Assembly: GCA_023055425.1 (NCBI GenBank)
Contig: JALGPY010000005.1
Location: 5,605,501-5,669,500, forward strand
DNA from: Linanthus parryae
Taxonomy: Eukaryota; Streptophyta; Magnoliopsida; Ericales; Polemoniaceae
DNA: 64,000 bases
Reading direction: 5' to 3'
Below are positions 55,501-64,000 of this stretch, piece after piece. The position numbers and the translations under genes were made by a program. The stretch's first letter is position 1, and each line of letters begins with the position of its first letter. The notes beneath the pieces are model-generated. The model ran no database searches and was not told the origin of the DNA. It saw nothing but the letters and a program-made list of their open reading frames with translations.

Positions 55501-56867
55501 CACCAGCAAAAGAACTCACGATAGCGCTCGTGGAAATGCGGCCCCTTTTCAAAGAGAAGTTCTTCCGAGAAGACCATACCTTTGGAAGGGTATAGCTTTG
55601 GAAACCATCGCACATTCTCGACACGCGTGGCATAGGGCCTGGCAGTAAACTCCTTTCGTTTGTCGCATATCAAACTCCAAGCACACTTGGTGTTGCTTGC
55701 TCCAAACCATCTCGCAGCTCTTCCGCTGTTGCGCGCTTCTGTCTCGCCTGGGGGACACCACTTATCAAGTGGGAGAGCAGTTGGAGCATAAGATGGCCAG
55801 CGCTCGAAAACCCACATTGTCAGAAAGGAAATATTGACAAAGGTCAGAACATCGAGGCGGCCACGCGACTCCCTCATTGCCAGAACCAGCTGATCCAGCC
55901 TATAATATAGCGTGCCCAATACCAAGGGTCCGAGTGCGACTCTCTGGCCAAGAGCGAGCCTCACAGCAAGTGGCAGCACATGGTAGAAGACCCCGTCATG
56001 GGGGTGACCATCAATCAGGTACCTCGATAACCAGGCACAGAGAAAAGCACAAAGGGTCAAATGATAACCCTTGCCCTCTACGTAATTCTCGGCCTCCGGG
56101 TCCTCGCTCAAAAGCTTCTTAGTAATGCTGCTGTTCGCATAGTCTCGAAAGAAGTACTGCAACCATTTGTTCCAGGTATTCTTCGCAGACGTATCAACCA
56201 GCTGCCAGTTCGGAAGAGGCTTTGTAGTGGTCCACCGAGTGGAGATTTTCTTTACCTCTGCTAGGCACTCCTCCATCTGCGCGTACAAGGTCATTTCCGC
56301 AGATGTCCTCAAGGGACTCAAAGGGTCCACGTCGCCCATGGGGGAAAGCTCGTACAGCATTTGAACATCCTCGAGTGTCGGGGCAGCCTCGAACTCAGCA
56401 AAATGGAACGTATGGGTCGCAGGCGAGTAACGGGACAGAAGGTCTAGAAGCATGGACTGATCCAACTTCACGGCAGCACCCTTCATAGCACGGATAGCAA
56501 AGTATACGCCGGCTTCATTAAGAGTCTCGGCGTGATGATCCAACACGTGGTCAATCCACTCATCCATATAGTCCAATTTCTGGACGAACGCCTGAGTAGA
56601 AATCGCAGTATATGGGAAGTGCCCGTTCTCGATCCCCAATCGAACTACATCCTCGGAACCAACCAACTCGAGCAAGGCTGAGTTAACTGGGCGAGTCAGC
56701 GTCAGCAATCGCTCAACTGGAACAGGATCAGGCATCCTCTTCGCCTTCACCCTCGCATGATAGAAATCTTTCCCACCCAGAAAGGGGGCTTTTCGCCACA
56801 AGGCCTGCGGAAGCTCGGGCATCTCTTCATCTTCCTTGACGGGTCTGGTTACTCTTGTCTTGGCCAT
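52576..56867 (-). CDS. Intact six-exon antisense gene of element A: plant mobile domain protein
   Basis: Exons (minus): 56867-54987, 54913-54436, 54357-53887, 53808-53704, 53622-53134 and 53051-52576. All introns are GT-AG and 73-102 nt or less. Exon lengths (1881, 478, 471, 105, 489, 476) sum to 3900 nt, giving 1299 residues with no internal stop. The start MAKTRVTRPV is just after a splice-acceptor-like CGCAG, as in element B. Residues about 150-560 are a plant mobile domain (aminotransferase-like PMD family): FHFAEFEAAPTLEDV at 154, LTLCAFLCAWLSRYL at 271. Then come a Pro/Ser/acidic region with basic KRPRQK and KRQKRD patches, a charged helix and a C-terminal coiled coil. Host PMD proteins (MAIN, MAIL1) act in transcription and transposon silencing. 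A nuclear role here is inferred. Confidence 0.82.
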
Positions 56868-57538
56868 TCCTGCGGAAGAGCAAGAAAAAAAGGGGGGGAG
56901 AAATACCACACTTCAGTTCGAATTTTGGAATTCGAGATCTATGCAAAGGAAAGCGAACAGTTCCGGTACCGATTTCAGAAATTGGGGAGTTGCAAGATCC
57001 AATATTGTTGAAAGATTAAAACGAAGCGGGTTCAAAGATCAAAGCCTCTTCACAAATTTCATGGGTTTACAAATTCAACGCAGTTCAAGGCAAACATTGG
57101 TATTTTAAATCAAAAATAAACGAGGCCAACCTTGTTTCCTTGAAGCTTGCTTGGATATGCACAATTGAAGAATACGATTTGCAGTTCTGAACTGGTGATT
57201 GATTATCTGGATCTGCTCTCGAAGATCTCCGGGTACCATTCACTTTAAGAGAAAGAAGTGATGCTTTGCAATAATGGGGATACAAGGTATTTATCCAAAA
57301 GAATGAAGGGTTGCGTCCCTTCAGTAGTCGAATCGCAACCGTCACCGTCGTATCGCGCAATCACAGGACAGGCTGACGTCACGCCTAAAACCCTAAAGGT
57401 CAGACGGCACGACTCTAGGGGTTTTAGGTCATAATGACACGCACGGGGGCTGAACTTACCCGTATTTGAATTGGTGCGTGGCGGCGACGCGCATGTTGGT
57501 TTCCGCGCATGGAAGTCTATACGGCTATGAGCCTTCAC
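56868..57538 (-). promoter_or_regulatory. Promoter and leader of the antisense gene, element A
   Basis: TATA-like GGATAAATACC read in reverse (57286-57296) lies about 420 bp upstream of the ATG and is kept in element B. A likely leader intron ends next to the ATG. A 91-codon minus frame at 57085-57360 is not conserved as protein in element B. Confidence 0.45.
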
Positions 57539-57556
57539 GCGCAGAAAGGGGGCTAA
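57539..57556 (+). promoter_or_regulatory. Element A polypurine tract
   Basis: GCGCAGAAAGGGGGCTAA directly before the 3' LTR primes plus-strand DNA synthesis. Confidence 0.75.
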
Positions 57557-58180
57557 TGTAGATACTGCTTTCTGACATGACAGATCTTGGCCACGTGGCA
57601 ACCATCCAGCACACCATATTGTGCTCCACACACACAGGATCACCAGCCGAGCTGATCCATGTGGGGGCTGCGAGACAGAGCCCTCGCATACCACTGCACG
57701 GGACCTGTAGGGACTTAGTGGTTTGGAGGCTAGAGTAAGCCCTGTCGCGTGCGATCCAAGCCCGCGCGCGACCTTTAGTAACTGTTTTGAGAGATCTATG
57801 GCACGAGCTCCCTAGACCCGGTCAATCCGGTCAAACCCGGTCAACCTCGGAACGGTTCCGGTATTCGCGCACCACGTGCTATAACGGTTCCTATATACTC
57901 GGACGAACGTGCCGTTATGGTTAAGCTAATTAAGCCGCCATTAATGGGCGCATTAACCACACTACAACGGTCATGTTCTCCAGTATATATATCGTTAACC
58001 TTTCCATACAAAGGAGAACACACTGCCATACGCGGAAGCTCTGCCAAACCTCTGTCTCTCTCTCAGACATTGCTACTGACTTGCTCTCTCCCTACACACA
58101 CCCCTACTCTTCCTGTGCGATCCCCGATCCACTACGTACGGTGTACACGGAGGTCTCCCCGCCGGAATCTCTTGTGCACA
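57557..58180 (+). repeat. Element A 3' LTR
   Basis: 624 bp with three differences from the 5' LTR seen by eye. It is followed by the GCAGT duplication. Confidence 0.93.
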
Positions 58181-58185
58181 GCAGT

Positions 58186-58783
58186 CAATGTCTTGTGCCA
58201 ACATATGCATAGTCCTACATCTTTGGATATTCAAGCTCTCAAAAGAACTTTGAGATATATAAAAGGCACTATTAATACTGGGTTGCATTTTGCAAAGTGT
58301 GTTTCTCCTCTTCATATCACTGCCTTTAGTGATGCAGACTGGGCAGGGTGTAGAGAAGATAGAAGATCAACTTCTGGTTATGCAGTTTTTTTGGGAGAAA
58401 ATATTGTTGCTTGGAGTTCAAAGAAACAACCAACTGTTTCTAGATCAAGCACTGAGGCAGAGTATAGGTCTTTGGCAGTGCTGGCTTGTGAGGTAAAGTG
58501 GCTCACTTATTTGCTGCAAGATTTGGGTATTGCTTCTCCCACTCCACCTCAGCTCTATTGTGATAATATCTCTGCTATAGCTTTGGTGTCTAATCCTGTG
58601 TTTCATGCTAGAACCAAGCATATAGAGATTGATTATCATTTTGTTAGGGAAATGGCTGTAGCCAAACAAGTCCTTGTCTCTCATGTTTCTTCCTCAGATC
58701 AGGTTGCAGATATCATGACAAAAGCTTTGCCTTCTTCTCAATTTCATGTTCTCAGATCCAAACTGCAGCTCACTTCTCTTTGA
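58186..58783 (+). pseudogene. pol: Element D pol, C-terminal RNase H part
   Basis: Resumes the copia frame interrupted at 19410. The RNase H domain shows AFSDADWAGC, YAVFLGENIVAWSSKK, STEAEYRSLA, YCDNISAIAL and the final ADIMTKALPSS, and ends at TGA 58781-58783. This part alone is uninterrupted. Confidence 0.92.
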
Positions 58784-58798
58784 AGAAGTGTTCTGAGT

Positions 58799-58809
58799 TT
58801 GAGGGAGGC
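58799..58809 (+). promoter_or_regulatory. Element D polypurine tract
   Basis: TTGAGGGAGGC just before the 3' LTR. Confidence 0.7.
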
Positions 58810-58987
58810 TGTTAAGAGGTAGTTTTGCTATTTGTAATAAGGTTAGGGGCTTATGTGTAATTTCTATATTGTTAGCAGCTTAATTCTGAAACTATATAAA
58901 GTGTAATTGTGGTTAATTTTCTGTTAATGAGAAGTTCATATTGTTTTTCCCTCTTTTGCATTTCTGAAGAACCCTAGTTCTTCTTCA
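58810..58987 (+). repeat. Element D 3' LTR
   Basis: 178 bp, identical by eye to the 5' LTR. Confidence 0.92.
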
Positions 58988-59324
58988 GGGTAAAAAACAT
59001 AAGTGGTGGGCTGACTTGAATTAACCCAAGTAAATGGGCTACTGGCAGCGGAAGTGATGATAAAAACGTGAACATGGGCGGTGGCGGCTTTGGGCAGACC
59101 CAGGGGCGCTTACGACGGCGAGGACCGCCTGGGTCTTGTTGCGACCAGCAGAGCCGGCGGTTGAGAGATTGTCTAATCCTCTTTTCCTGCTTGTTGCTTC
59201 TTTCGGAACAGTGAGAAAAGGGATTGATTCTGGCTTCGGTAAGCAAAGCAGCGAAGGGAGTGATTCTGGTTGGAAACTGGTACAGTTTGGTGTTGACTCG
59301 GAGTTGGCGGCGGAACAGGGTTGG
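58988..59324 (-). other. Leader-like sequence right of element D
   Basis: On the minus strand this follows a primer-binding site, as the untranslated leader of a retroelement would. A 133-codon minus frame (59372-58974) has no recognised domain and overlaps the primer site. No gene is called. Confidence 0.3.
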
Positions 59325-59336
59325 GCTCTGATACCA
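59325..59336 (-). promoter_or_regulatory. Primer-binding site of an older minus-strand retroelement
   Basis: GCTCTGATACCA, the reverse complement of TGGTATCAGAGC, lies 6 nt before TGTAGAACC, the presumed inner end of an LTR. Confidence 0.6.
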
Positions 59337-59343
59337 AAATAGT

Positions 59344-59460
59344 GTAGAACCTGTACGAAACTGAGAATGCAAACAGAAATATTTGCAAGGGAAAAACTCT
59401 CCGGTTTATTTCATCAATCCAAAACTTAGAATAACTTCTCAATCTTTATCCGCATCATCG
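59344..59460 (-). repeat. Flanking repeat, right copy (LTR-like)
   Basis: Partner of 13277-13393. Beyond 59460 the two copies stop matching, so the full LTR cannot be drawn. Confidence 0.6.
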
Positions 59461-60015
59461 AGCTTCCGTGATTTCTATGTCATGTACAAGAGCTCCTTAT
59501 ATCAAGAATTTAAAACTTCGCCGTTCGCAATGTTTAACAAGTTGTTTATGTTTTTACTAGCCTTCAGTGGCTTCTATAACACCTCATTAGACATGCACCT
59601 CCAAGATTTGTAGTACAATGAAAAACAAGCGTGTCAGCGTCTTGGGAATTCCGGAGAAACGAAAACTGTACCATGAAGTTCACATGTAAAAGATATTTGT
59701 TATGTCTAGTCTCCTCTTGTTTGCCTGTTCCCGCGGCTATGACCTAACTTTCCTTTCATTAAGTGCATATCTCTCTTTTTGTAACTTGGAAATGTAGGTT
59801 ACATAATTAGAAAGAATTCCCAATAGAAGAGAAAAATGGGAGTCATTTGAGGCAGTTTGGTCATGTGTATTATGGACCCTTGGATGCACCAGTTAGAAGT
59901 AATAAGGCCCAGATCGACGGTGGTAGGTGAGGGAGAAAAAAGAAGCCAAGATGCAACCTGCTAGAGAAAATAATACTAGACTAAGCCAAGCAGAGCCTCG
60001 GTAAGCAAATAAATG
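59461..60015. other. Non-coding stretch, possibly the rest of a diverged LTR
   Basis: No gene or repeat boundary recognised. TTTGTAGTACA near 59607-59617 would suit an LTR terminus but has no matching partner on the left. Confidence 0.25.
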
Positions 60016-60023
60016 ACTTTGGA

Positions 60024-60480
60024 CAGTGGCGGAGCCAGGATTTTGGTGAAGGGGGGGCACAATTTTTTATTTTTTTATTTTGAAGGAGAGGGTATAGATT
60101 TTGAATAAATAAAAAATTATGCTAGTGTAATAAATACTATGATTTTTTGTGTGTTTATGAAAAACTAAAGGGTTAATTGTGTATATTAAATAGGTGATGC
60201 ATTTTTTGTGCAAAAAAATGCTTTTACCAAGAACTGGAACTCCTTTTTTGTCCAAAAATATATATGCTCTTGCCAAGAATTGAACCCAGGACCTATGCTT
60301 TGAAAGAAAAACCCCTAACCACTGGACCAAAGTACTAACTGTGTCGTGTATGGGGGGGCACACATATATATTCAATACAGAAACAACTAAAAAAGACTAA
60401 AAATATAGGGGTATCCTAGTGTTTCCGGGGGAGTCAGGGGGGCACGTGCCCCCCCGTGCCCCTACATGGCTCCGCCCCTG
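60024..60480. mobile_element. hAT-type MITE, 457 bp
   Basis: Target duplication ACTTTGGA lies at 60016-60023 and 60481-60488. Inverted ends are CAGTGGCGGAGCC and, reversed, CAGGGGCGGAGCC, followed by G-rich subterminal runs. No transposase. Confidence 0.88.
60255..60345 (-). repeat. tRNA-like sequence inside the hAT MITE
   Basis: On the minus strand, TGGTCCAGTGGTTAGGG resembles a pol III A box and GGGTTCAATTC a B box, spaced as in a tRNA with a variable insert. It does not fold as a canonical tRNA, so a tRNA-derived SINE remnant is more likely. Confidence 0.35.
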
Positions 60481-60488
60481 ACTTTGGA

Positions 60489-61689
60489 CACAACTGGAGT
60501 ATTGGCTTGTCGCGTGGAGTTGGTTCACTCAACTATTCATCTTATGATAATTTCTAACGCGTGATAGACACGCTTATTCTAGTAATCTCACCTTTGTCAT
60601 TCTAATGGGTGCATTTCAGATAGTACAAATGGCCTAAATCTTAAAGTTGTGTTATTGTTACTACGTTCTTAAGTTTAATCCCAGATATTCAATGTGGCGT
60701 ATTAGGTCATCGGTTAAGTGGTATGCTCGGCTCCATTCTTTCTTTCATTTCCAGAAGCTTGTTCTATATCTGAATATTGTTTTGTGGTGGTTCTTGACAG
60801 ATGCAGAGGGGCAGCTCGGGCTGAAACTGGCTTGGTGGTTAGCGTTTGCTATTTGCTATTTAGTTAATTTGGACGTGGACGTCTCTGTTATTTCTTAGGT
60901 CTTAAACTTGAAAGATAATTGGCAAAGAGAAGGGTTATTTTTTATTCACCCCTCTTAAGCTGTTATTTGACATTTGTTATTTTAACTGGGTTGTTCCATT
61001 GACTTGAAAAAGCGGGTAGGTGTTCGTGTTTTCATTGCCCATTTCTGTGTTCTGAAACAGAAAACACAGATAAATTATGGGATATGTTCTTTTGTCTACC
61101 ATCTTTTATGAAAATCTCTTAGACGTTATAACTTCAAGTTGGTGAAATTTGGTGTATTGCTTTTAGTTTTTGTGTTGCCTAAGGGTGATATGTGTAGTTT
61201 CCTGCTGTGCAATGAGTTTCACTTCTGTATTTCTTTTAGCCGCTCTCTTTTCTAGTTGAAATGTCATGCAACATGAAGAAGTTTATGATCAAATGCGAGT
61301 TAGCTCACATAGTAAGAGAGCATTGGTGACACTTGACTCTGGTTTCGGCATGAATGCATTTCTGCAAAGAAACTGAATCTGGTGACAAATAACTAAATTG
61401 TCGGACATGGGTCTTACTGATAACAAAAACGCTATTCTTCTCGGCAGTTCCTCAACGGAGGCTTCACGGATTTGCCTCTCTCCATATTCACTTCGATGTT
61501 CTTTTTTTCTTTAACCACTCCAAAAATAGTGGGCCCATCTGATTAAAATAACATCAATGTAAGTAGGAGTGTAGGACTCTTCTCTCTGTCTCTGTAGACC
61601 ATTCAATATCTATTTCTGTATTTCTCTATCATCATTTTACCCTCTGTTACTTTGAACCACATCGTTTTTGAGAAATTGTCTTTCTCGTC
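60489..61689. other. Non-coding stretch
   Basis: AT-rich. AATAGTGGGCCCATCTGATT at 61527 resembles a phrase at 6473. No coding or RNA gene supported. Confidence 0.35.
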
Positions 61690-61760
61690 AACCGTGTTTG
61701 AACGCAGGACCTCATGGAGAGGTTATCAACGCTCTACCACTTGAGCTATCACCTTAGTTA
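61690..61760 (-). repeat. tRNA-like (SINE-like) remnant
   Basis: Minus strand: TAGCTCAAGTGGTAGAGC (A-box and D-arm like) then GGTCCTGCGTTCAAACACGG (B-box like). Stems are mismatched, so not a functional tRNA. Confidence 0.35.
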
Positions 61761-63156
61761 TACTTTGAACCAGATCTAAGAACTATGTTTATCAAAACAG
61801 GAAGTCCAAATAATTGAAGTGTACAAAGAATCTAACGCTGCTCTTTGTAGATACCACAATAAACATCTACGAGTTTGAAATGTCATAGTTAATTGGAAGT
61901 TCTGGAGGAATTTTGGGAATCTACTAACATGTTTGATTCTAAAATTTCTGAAACAATTTTTTCACTATTCAGATGAGTGACCTCTTTAAAACAAAAGCAA
62001 AGGAATTAGCTTAATCTTTTTGTGGGATTCATTAACTTTAGTGACTGAAATACTCTCCATTTTGTTGAACTGATTGTGTTCAAAGAGGAGATTTGATTGT
62101 TGTGTTGTTTGATGCTTTCGATCTGCTCTCCTTGCCAATTATCGCAAACCCAAAATGCAGCCTGAATTTTGTAACTACTACCCGGCGGGAGAGAGAGAGA
62201 GTATGTGTGTTAACAAGAAGAAGACGAATGGAAAGGGTAGAAAAGAAGAACTAGAAGGCTGTAATGAGGAGGTTTCAACCCGTTACAATTGAGTTTTGCT
62301 TTTGAAGGAAAAAAATTGCTTTTACGATAAGTTAACAGTTAACAGCGTCAAATGCGTTTTGGTGAGTCATTTTCCCAACTGTTCTACACAACCAGTGGGA
62401 ATCATTCGATGGAATGGAGCACCAAGAAACGTCTCCTTTGACATGCCAGATAACCACCCCTCTCGCACCAACTCAACTCCATTTTCCTTACAGTCGTCAA
62501 TTGTATTATATTTTTATAGAATTCAATTTATGCCCCCACAATCTTACAATGTGGTTTTAAATACTCTATGTACTTGACTAGCATATATTAGCATGTTGTC
62601 AAGAGCCAAACTTCGAGTTGTCAATGCTTTCGGAGGACTCTATTCCGATTTCTGTCTTAAAATTATCGGTTGTCGATTCAGAAGCTATTTAGTTAAATTT
62701 AATAAATATCATACGTTACAATTTACCATTGAACTTAAAATCATAAGAGACAATATCTTATTTCTCGTTTCAAAATTCATTTCAGTAGTACGTAACAAAT
62801 TGTATTAGGATCACCATGAATTGGACAAGTTTACTGGTCATGTGCAAGCTGACCTGAACATCTTAATTGATGGCTCGTGAAATGAGAGAGTTCCATGGAG
62901 GAGAATAGAAGAGAGTCAATGGGTTCTTTAAATATCAAAGGACAATGACACAAGCACGATTGAAAAACGACGCGGGCCCAAATAAATGCGCCCACGCAGT
63001 TTGCCTCGGGACTCCTGCTTTCAAGATGCTGTGAGAAATAAATGGGCCCACCCAGTTTGACCCGAATTGAAAAAACAATGGACACCAGAATGACTGTTAA
63101 AAGAAAATAAAAAACGTTGTATGAAATGAAAACAAAAATCAGAAACTAAAACAAAA
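61761..63156. other. Non-coding stretch
   Basis: Contains a short GA microsatellite near 62190. Frames of up to 93 codons (62296-62577, 63085-62831) have no recognisable domain or codon bias. Confidence 0.35.
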
Positions 63157-63390
63157 CTAATAGGCTACTGGTATTTGGCATCCATTTAAAAACAGAACAT
63201 AATGACTCGCATTTAATAACAATATTAATTTTGTTGCTAATTTAATTAAACGTTATTTGTACATACAACCACGACTAATAGGCTACTGGCATTTGGCATC
63301 CATTTAAAAACAGAAAATAATAACTCACATTTAATAACAGTATTAAATTTTGTTGCTAATTTAATTAAACGTTGTACATACAACAACGAC
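63157..63390. repeat. Two-copy tandem repeat, 118-bp period
   Basis: CTAATAGGCTACTGG starts at 63157 and again at 63275. The copies share TTTGGCATCCATTTAAAAAC and TTTGTTGCTAATTTAATTAA. Confidence 0.8.
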
Positions 63391-63477
63391 ATATAACATT
63401 TTATAGAGAAACACGACATATAATTGTTATTAGATGCATTCATTAAAAGTGTGAGTTTTGTTTTTTCGAAATTATTG

Positions 63478-63545
63478 TTTTTACTTTAACCGGGTTTGAA
63501 CCCGGGACCAAAAGTGTGAGTCTGGGAGTGTACTTAACTACTAAG
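63478..63545 (-). repeat. tRNA-like B-box sequence
   Basis: Minus strand GGTCCCGGGTTCAAACCCGG is a B-box with a good T-arm stem, but the A-box side is weak (TAGTAGTTAAGT). Likely a SINE or tRNA relic. Confidence 0.3.
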
Positions 63546-63691
63546 AGAACAAAAAGGTAAAAAAACACCAAAAATATATTTCCAGAAACACCTAGTTTTT
63601 CCTTTGTTTTTCTTAAGTCCTGCAAAAATTCTGCCCCCAAACATGCTTTTTAAGAAACGCACTATTTTATCTGATATTGTCTAAAAACGTA

Positions 63692-63967
63692 CCCCCTCTA
63701 TCTCATGTGGTTCTTCGAAAAATCTTAAAATTACTTTATTAAAAACGGGACAAAAGTATCGAAATGTCCCTTTTAAGTGAAGATATTTTTTAGTGGAATC
63801 TCAGTCAACAAATTTATCCACTCATTAAAAGGGGTAAGATGATATTTTTCACCCCAAAAGATTTTCATTTTATGAAATCTTGAAATATCGATAAATCTCG
63901 AAAAGAGAAAAACAAGGTGGGACGTCCAAATAAATGAATTATGAAGAACCTGGTGGGACGGAGGGAG
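63692..63967. mobile_element. Stowaway-like MITE (Tc1/mariner type)
   Basis: Flanked by TA at 63690-63691 and 63968-63969. The right end GGGACGGAGGGAG is the classic Stowaway terminus. The left end CCCCCTCTATCTCATGTGGT is its diverged inverse, both followed by GTTCTTC on the inner side. About 276 bp, non-coding. Confidence 0.7.
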
Positions 63968-64000
63968 TACCTTCCAAACATGCACTAAAACTAAACTAAA

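Larger units (their letters stand above)
19411..58180 (+). mobile_element. Element A: Tat-lineage Ty3/gypsy retrotransposon carrying an antisense gene
   Basis: Target duplication GCAGT lies at 19406-19410 and 58181-58185, inside the RNase H region of element D. LTRs of 624 bp start TGTAGATACTG and end TTGTGCACA. Excluding the element B insertion it is about 14.8 kb. It holds gag-protease and pol on the + strand, a minisatellite, and an antisense six-exon gene before the 3' LTR. The second RNase H domain after the usual one identifies the Tat group. Three differences between its LTRs were seen by eye (19609/57755, 19922/58068, 19979/58125), so the insertion is recent. Confidence 0.93.
15481..58987 (+). 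mobile_element. Element D: Ty1/copia retrotransposon split by element A
   Basis: Two 178-bp LTRs in direct orientation bound the element. Without the insertion at 19411-58185 its own length is about 4.73 kb, normal for a small-LTR copia element. The order is LTR, tRNA-Met primer site, gag, protease, integrase, reverse transcriptase/RNase H, purine tract, LTR. Short LTRs and RE1-like motifs suggest the Ale/Retrofit group. No matching 5-bp target duplication was found: ACTGTG precedes the left LTR and GGGTAA follows the right one. Confidence 0.9.

Noticed and set aside
19411..58180. A single 38.8-kb giant retrotransposon
   Set aside because: The internal LTR pairs and target duplications of B and C show it is about 14.8 kb plus nested insertions.
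58974..59372. 133-codon minus frame beside element D
   Set aside because: It runs through a primer-binding site and an LTR boundary, and no domain is recognised.
61690..61760. Functional tRNA gene on the minus strand
   Set aside because: Box-like motifs exist, but the acceptor and anticodon stems do not pair properly.

Overview
The window is plant nuclear DNA, most likely from a eudicot. Evidence: AT-rich intergenic sequence, initiator-tRNA-Met primer sites of plant LTR retrotransposons, Tat-type Ty3/gypsy polyproteins with a second (archaeal-type) RNase H, hAT and Stowaway MITEs, GT-AG introns, and fragments of plant nuclear genes. The species cannot be named from the sequence. No organelle, bacterial or viral gene was seen.

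About 43.5 kb (15481-58987) is one nested stack of LTR retrotransposons, and the levels can be read from their ends. Element D is a small Ty1/copia element on the + strand (178-bp LTRs, 15481-15658 and 58810-58987). Its reverse transcriptase/RNase H region is split by element A, a + strand Tat-lineage gypsy element (19411-58180, 624-bp LTRs, target duplication GCAGT). Element A's pol is split by element B, a minus-strand element of the same family (22899-46831, 625-bp LTRs, target duplication CCAGT). Element B is split by element C, a minus-strand Ty1/copia-like element (27007-35195, 1562-bp LTRs, target duplication TGAGG). Differences seen by eye between paired LTRs are about 3 for A, 1 for B and 0 for C, which fits the nesting order.

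The most interesting content is in A and B. Downstream of pol, on the opposite strand, each carries a large six-exon gene for a plant mobile domain (PMD) protein. In A (56867 to 52576, minus strand) the six exons sum to 3900 nt and stay open, predicting 1299 residues, although A's own gag and pol are broken by a stop, small indels, a deletion and the B insertion. In B the gene has the same intron positions but carries one nonsense codon and the C insertion. Between this gene and pol both elements also hold a second conserved antisense short ORF with a TATA box, and a roughly 60-bp minisatellite built on two inverted repeats.

Left flank (1-15480): an RRM exon fragment, a five-copy dispersed repeat, a 1-kb non-autonomous hAT element with an 8-bp target duplication, a ladder of minus-strand gypsy LTR pieces (7286-12000), and an intronless PDS5-like cohesin-factor fragment (about 14390-15085, minus). 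A 117-bp repeat beside the PDS5 region recurs beyond the stack at 59344-59460 next to a tRNA-Met primer site, so the PDS5 piece may lie inside an older minus-strand retroelement. Right flank (58988-64000): a 457-bp hAT MITE, a Stowaway-like MITE, tRNA-like (SINE-like) traces and a two-copy tandem repeat, with no convincing host gene.
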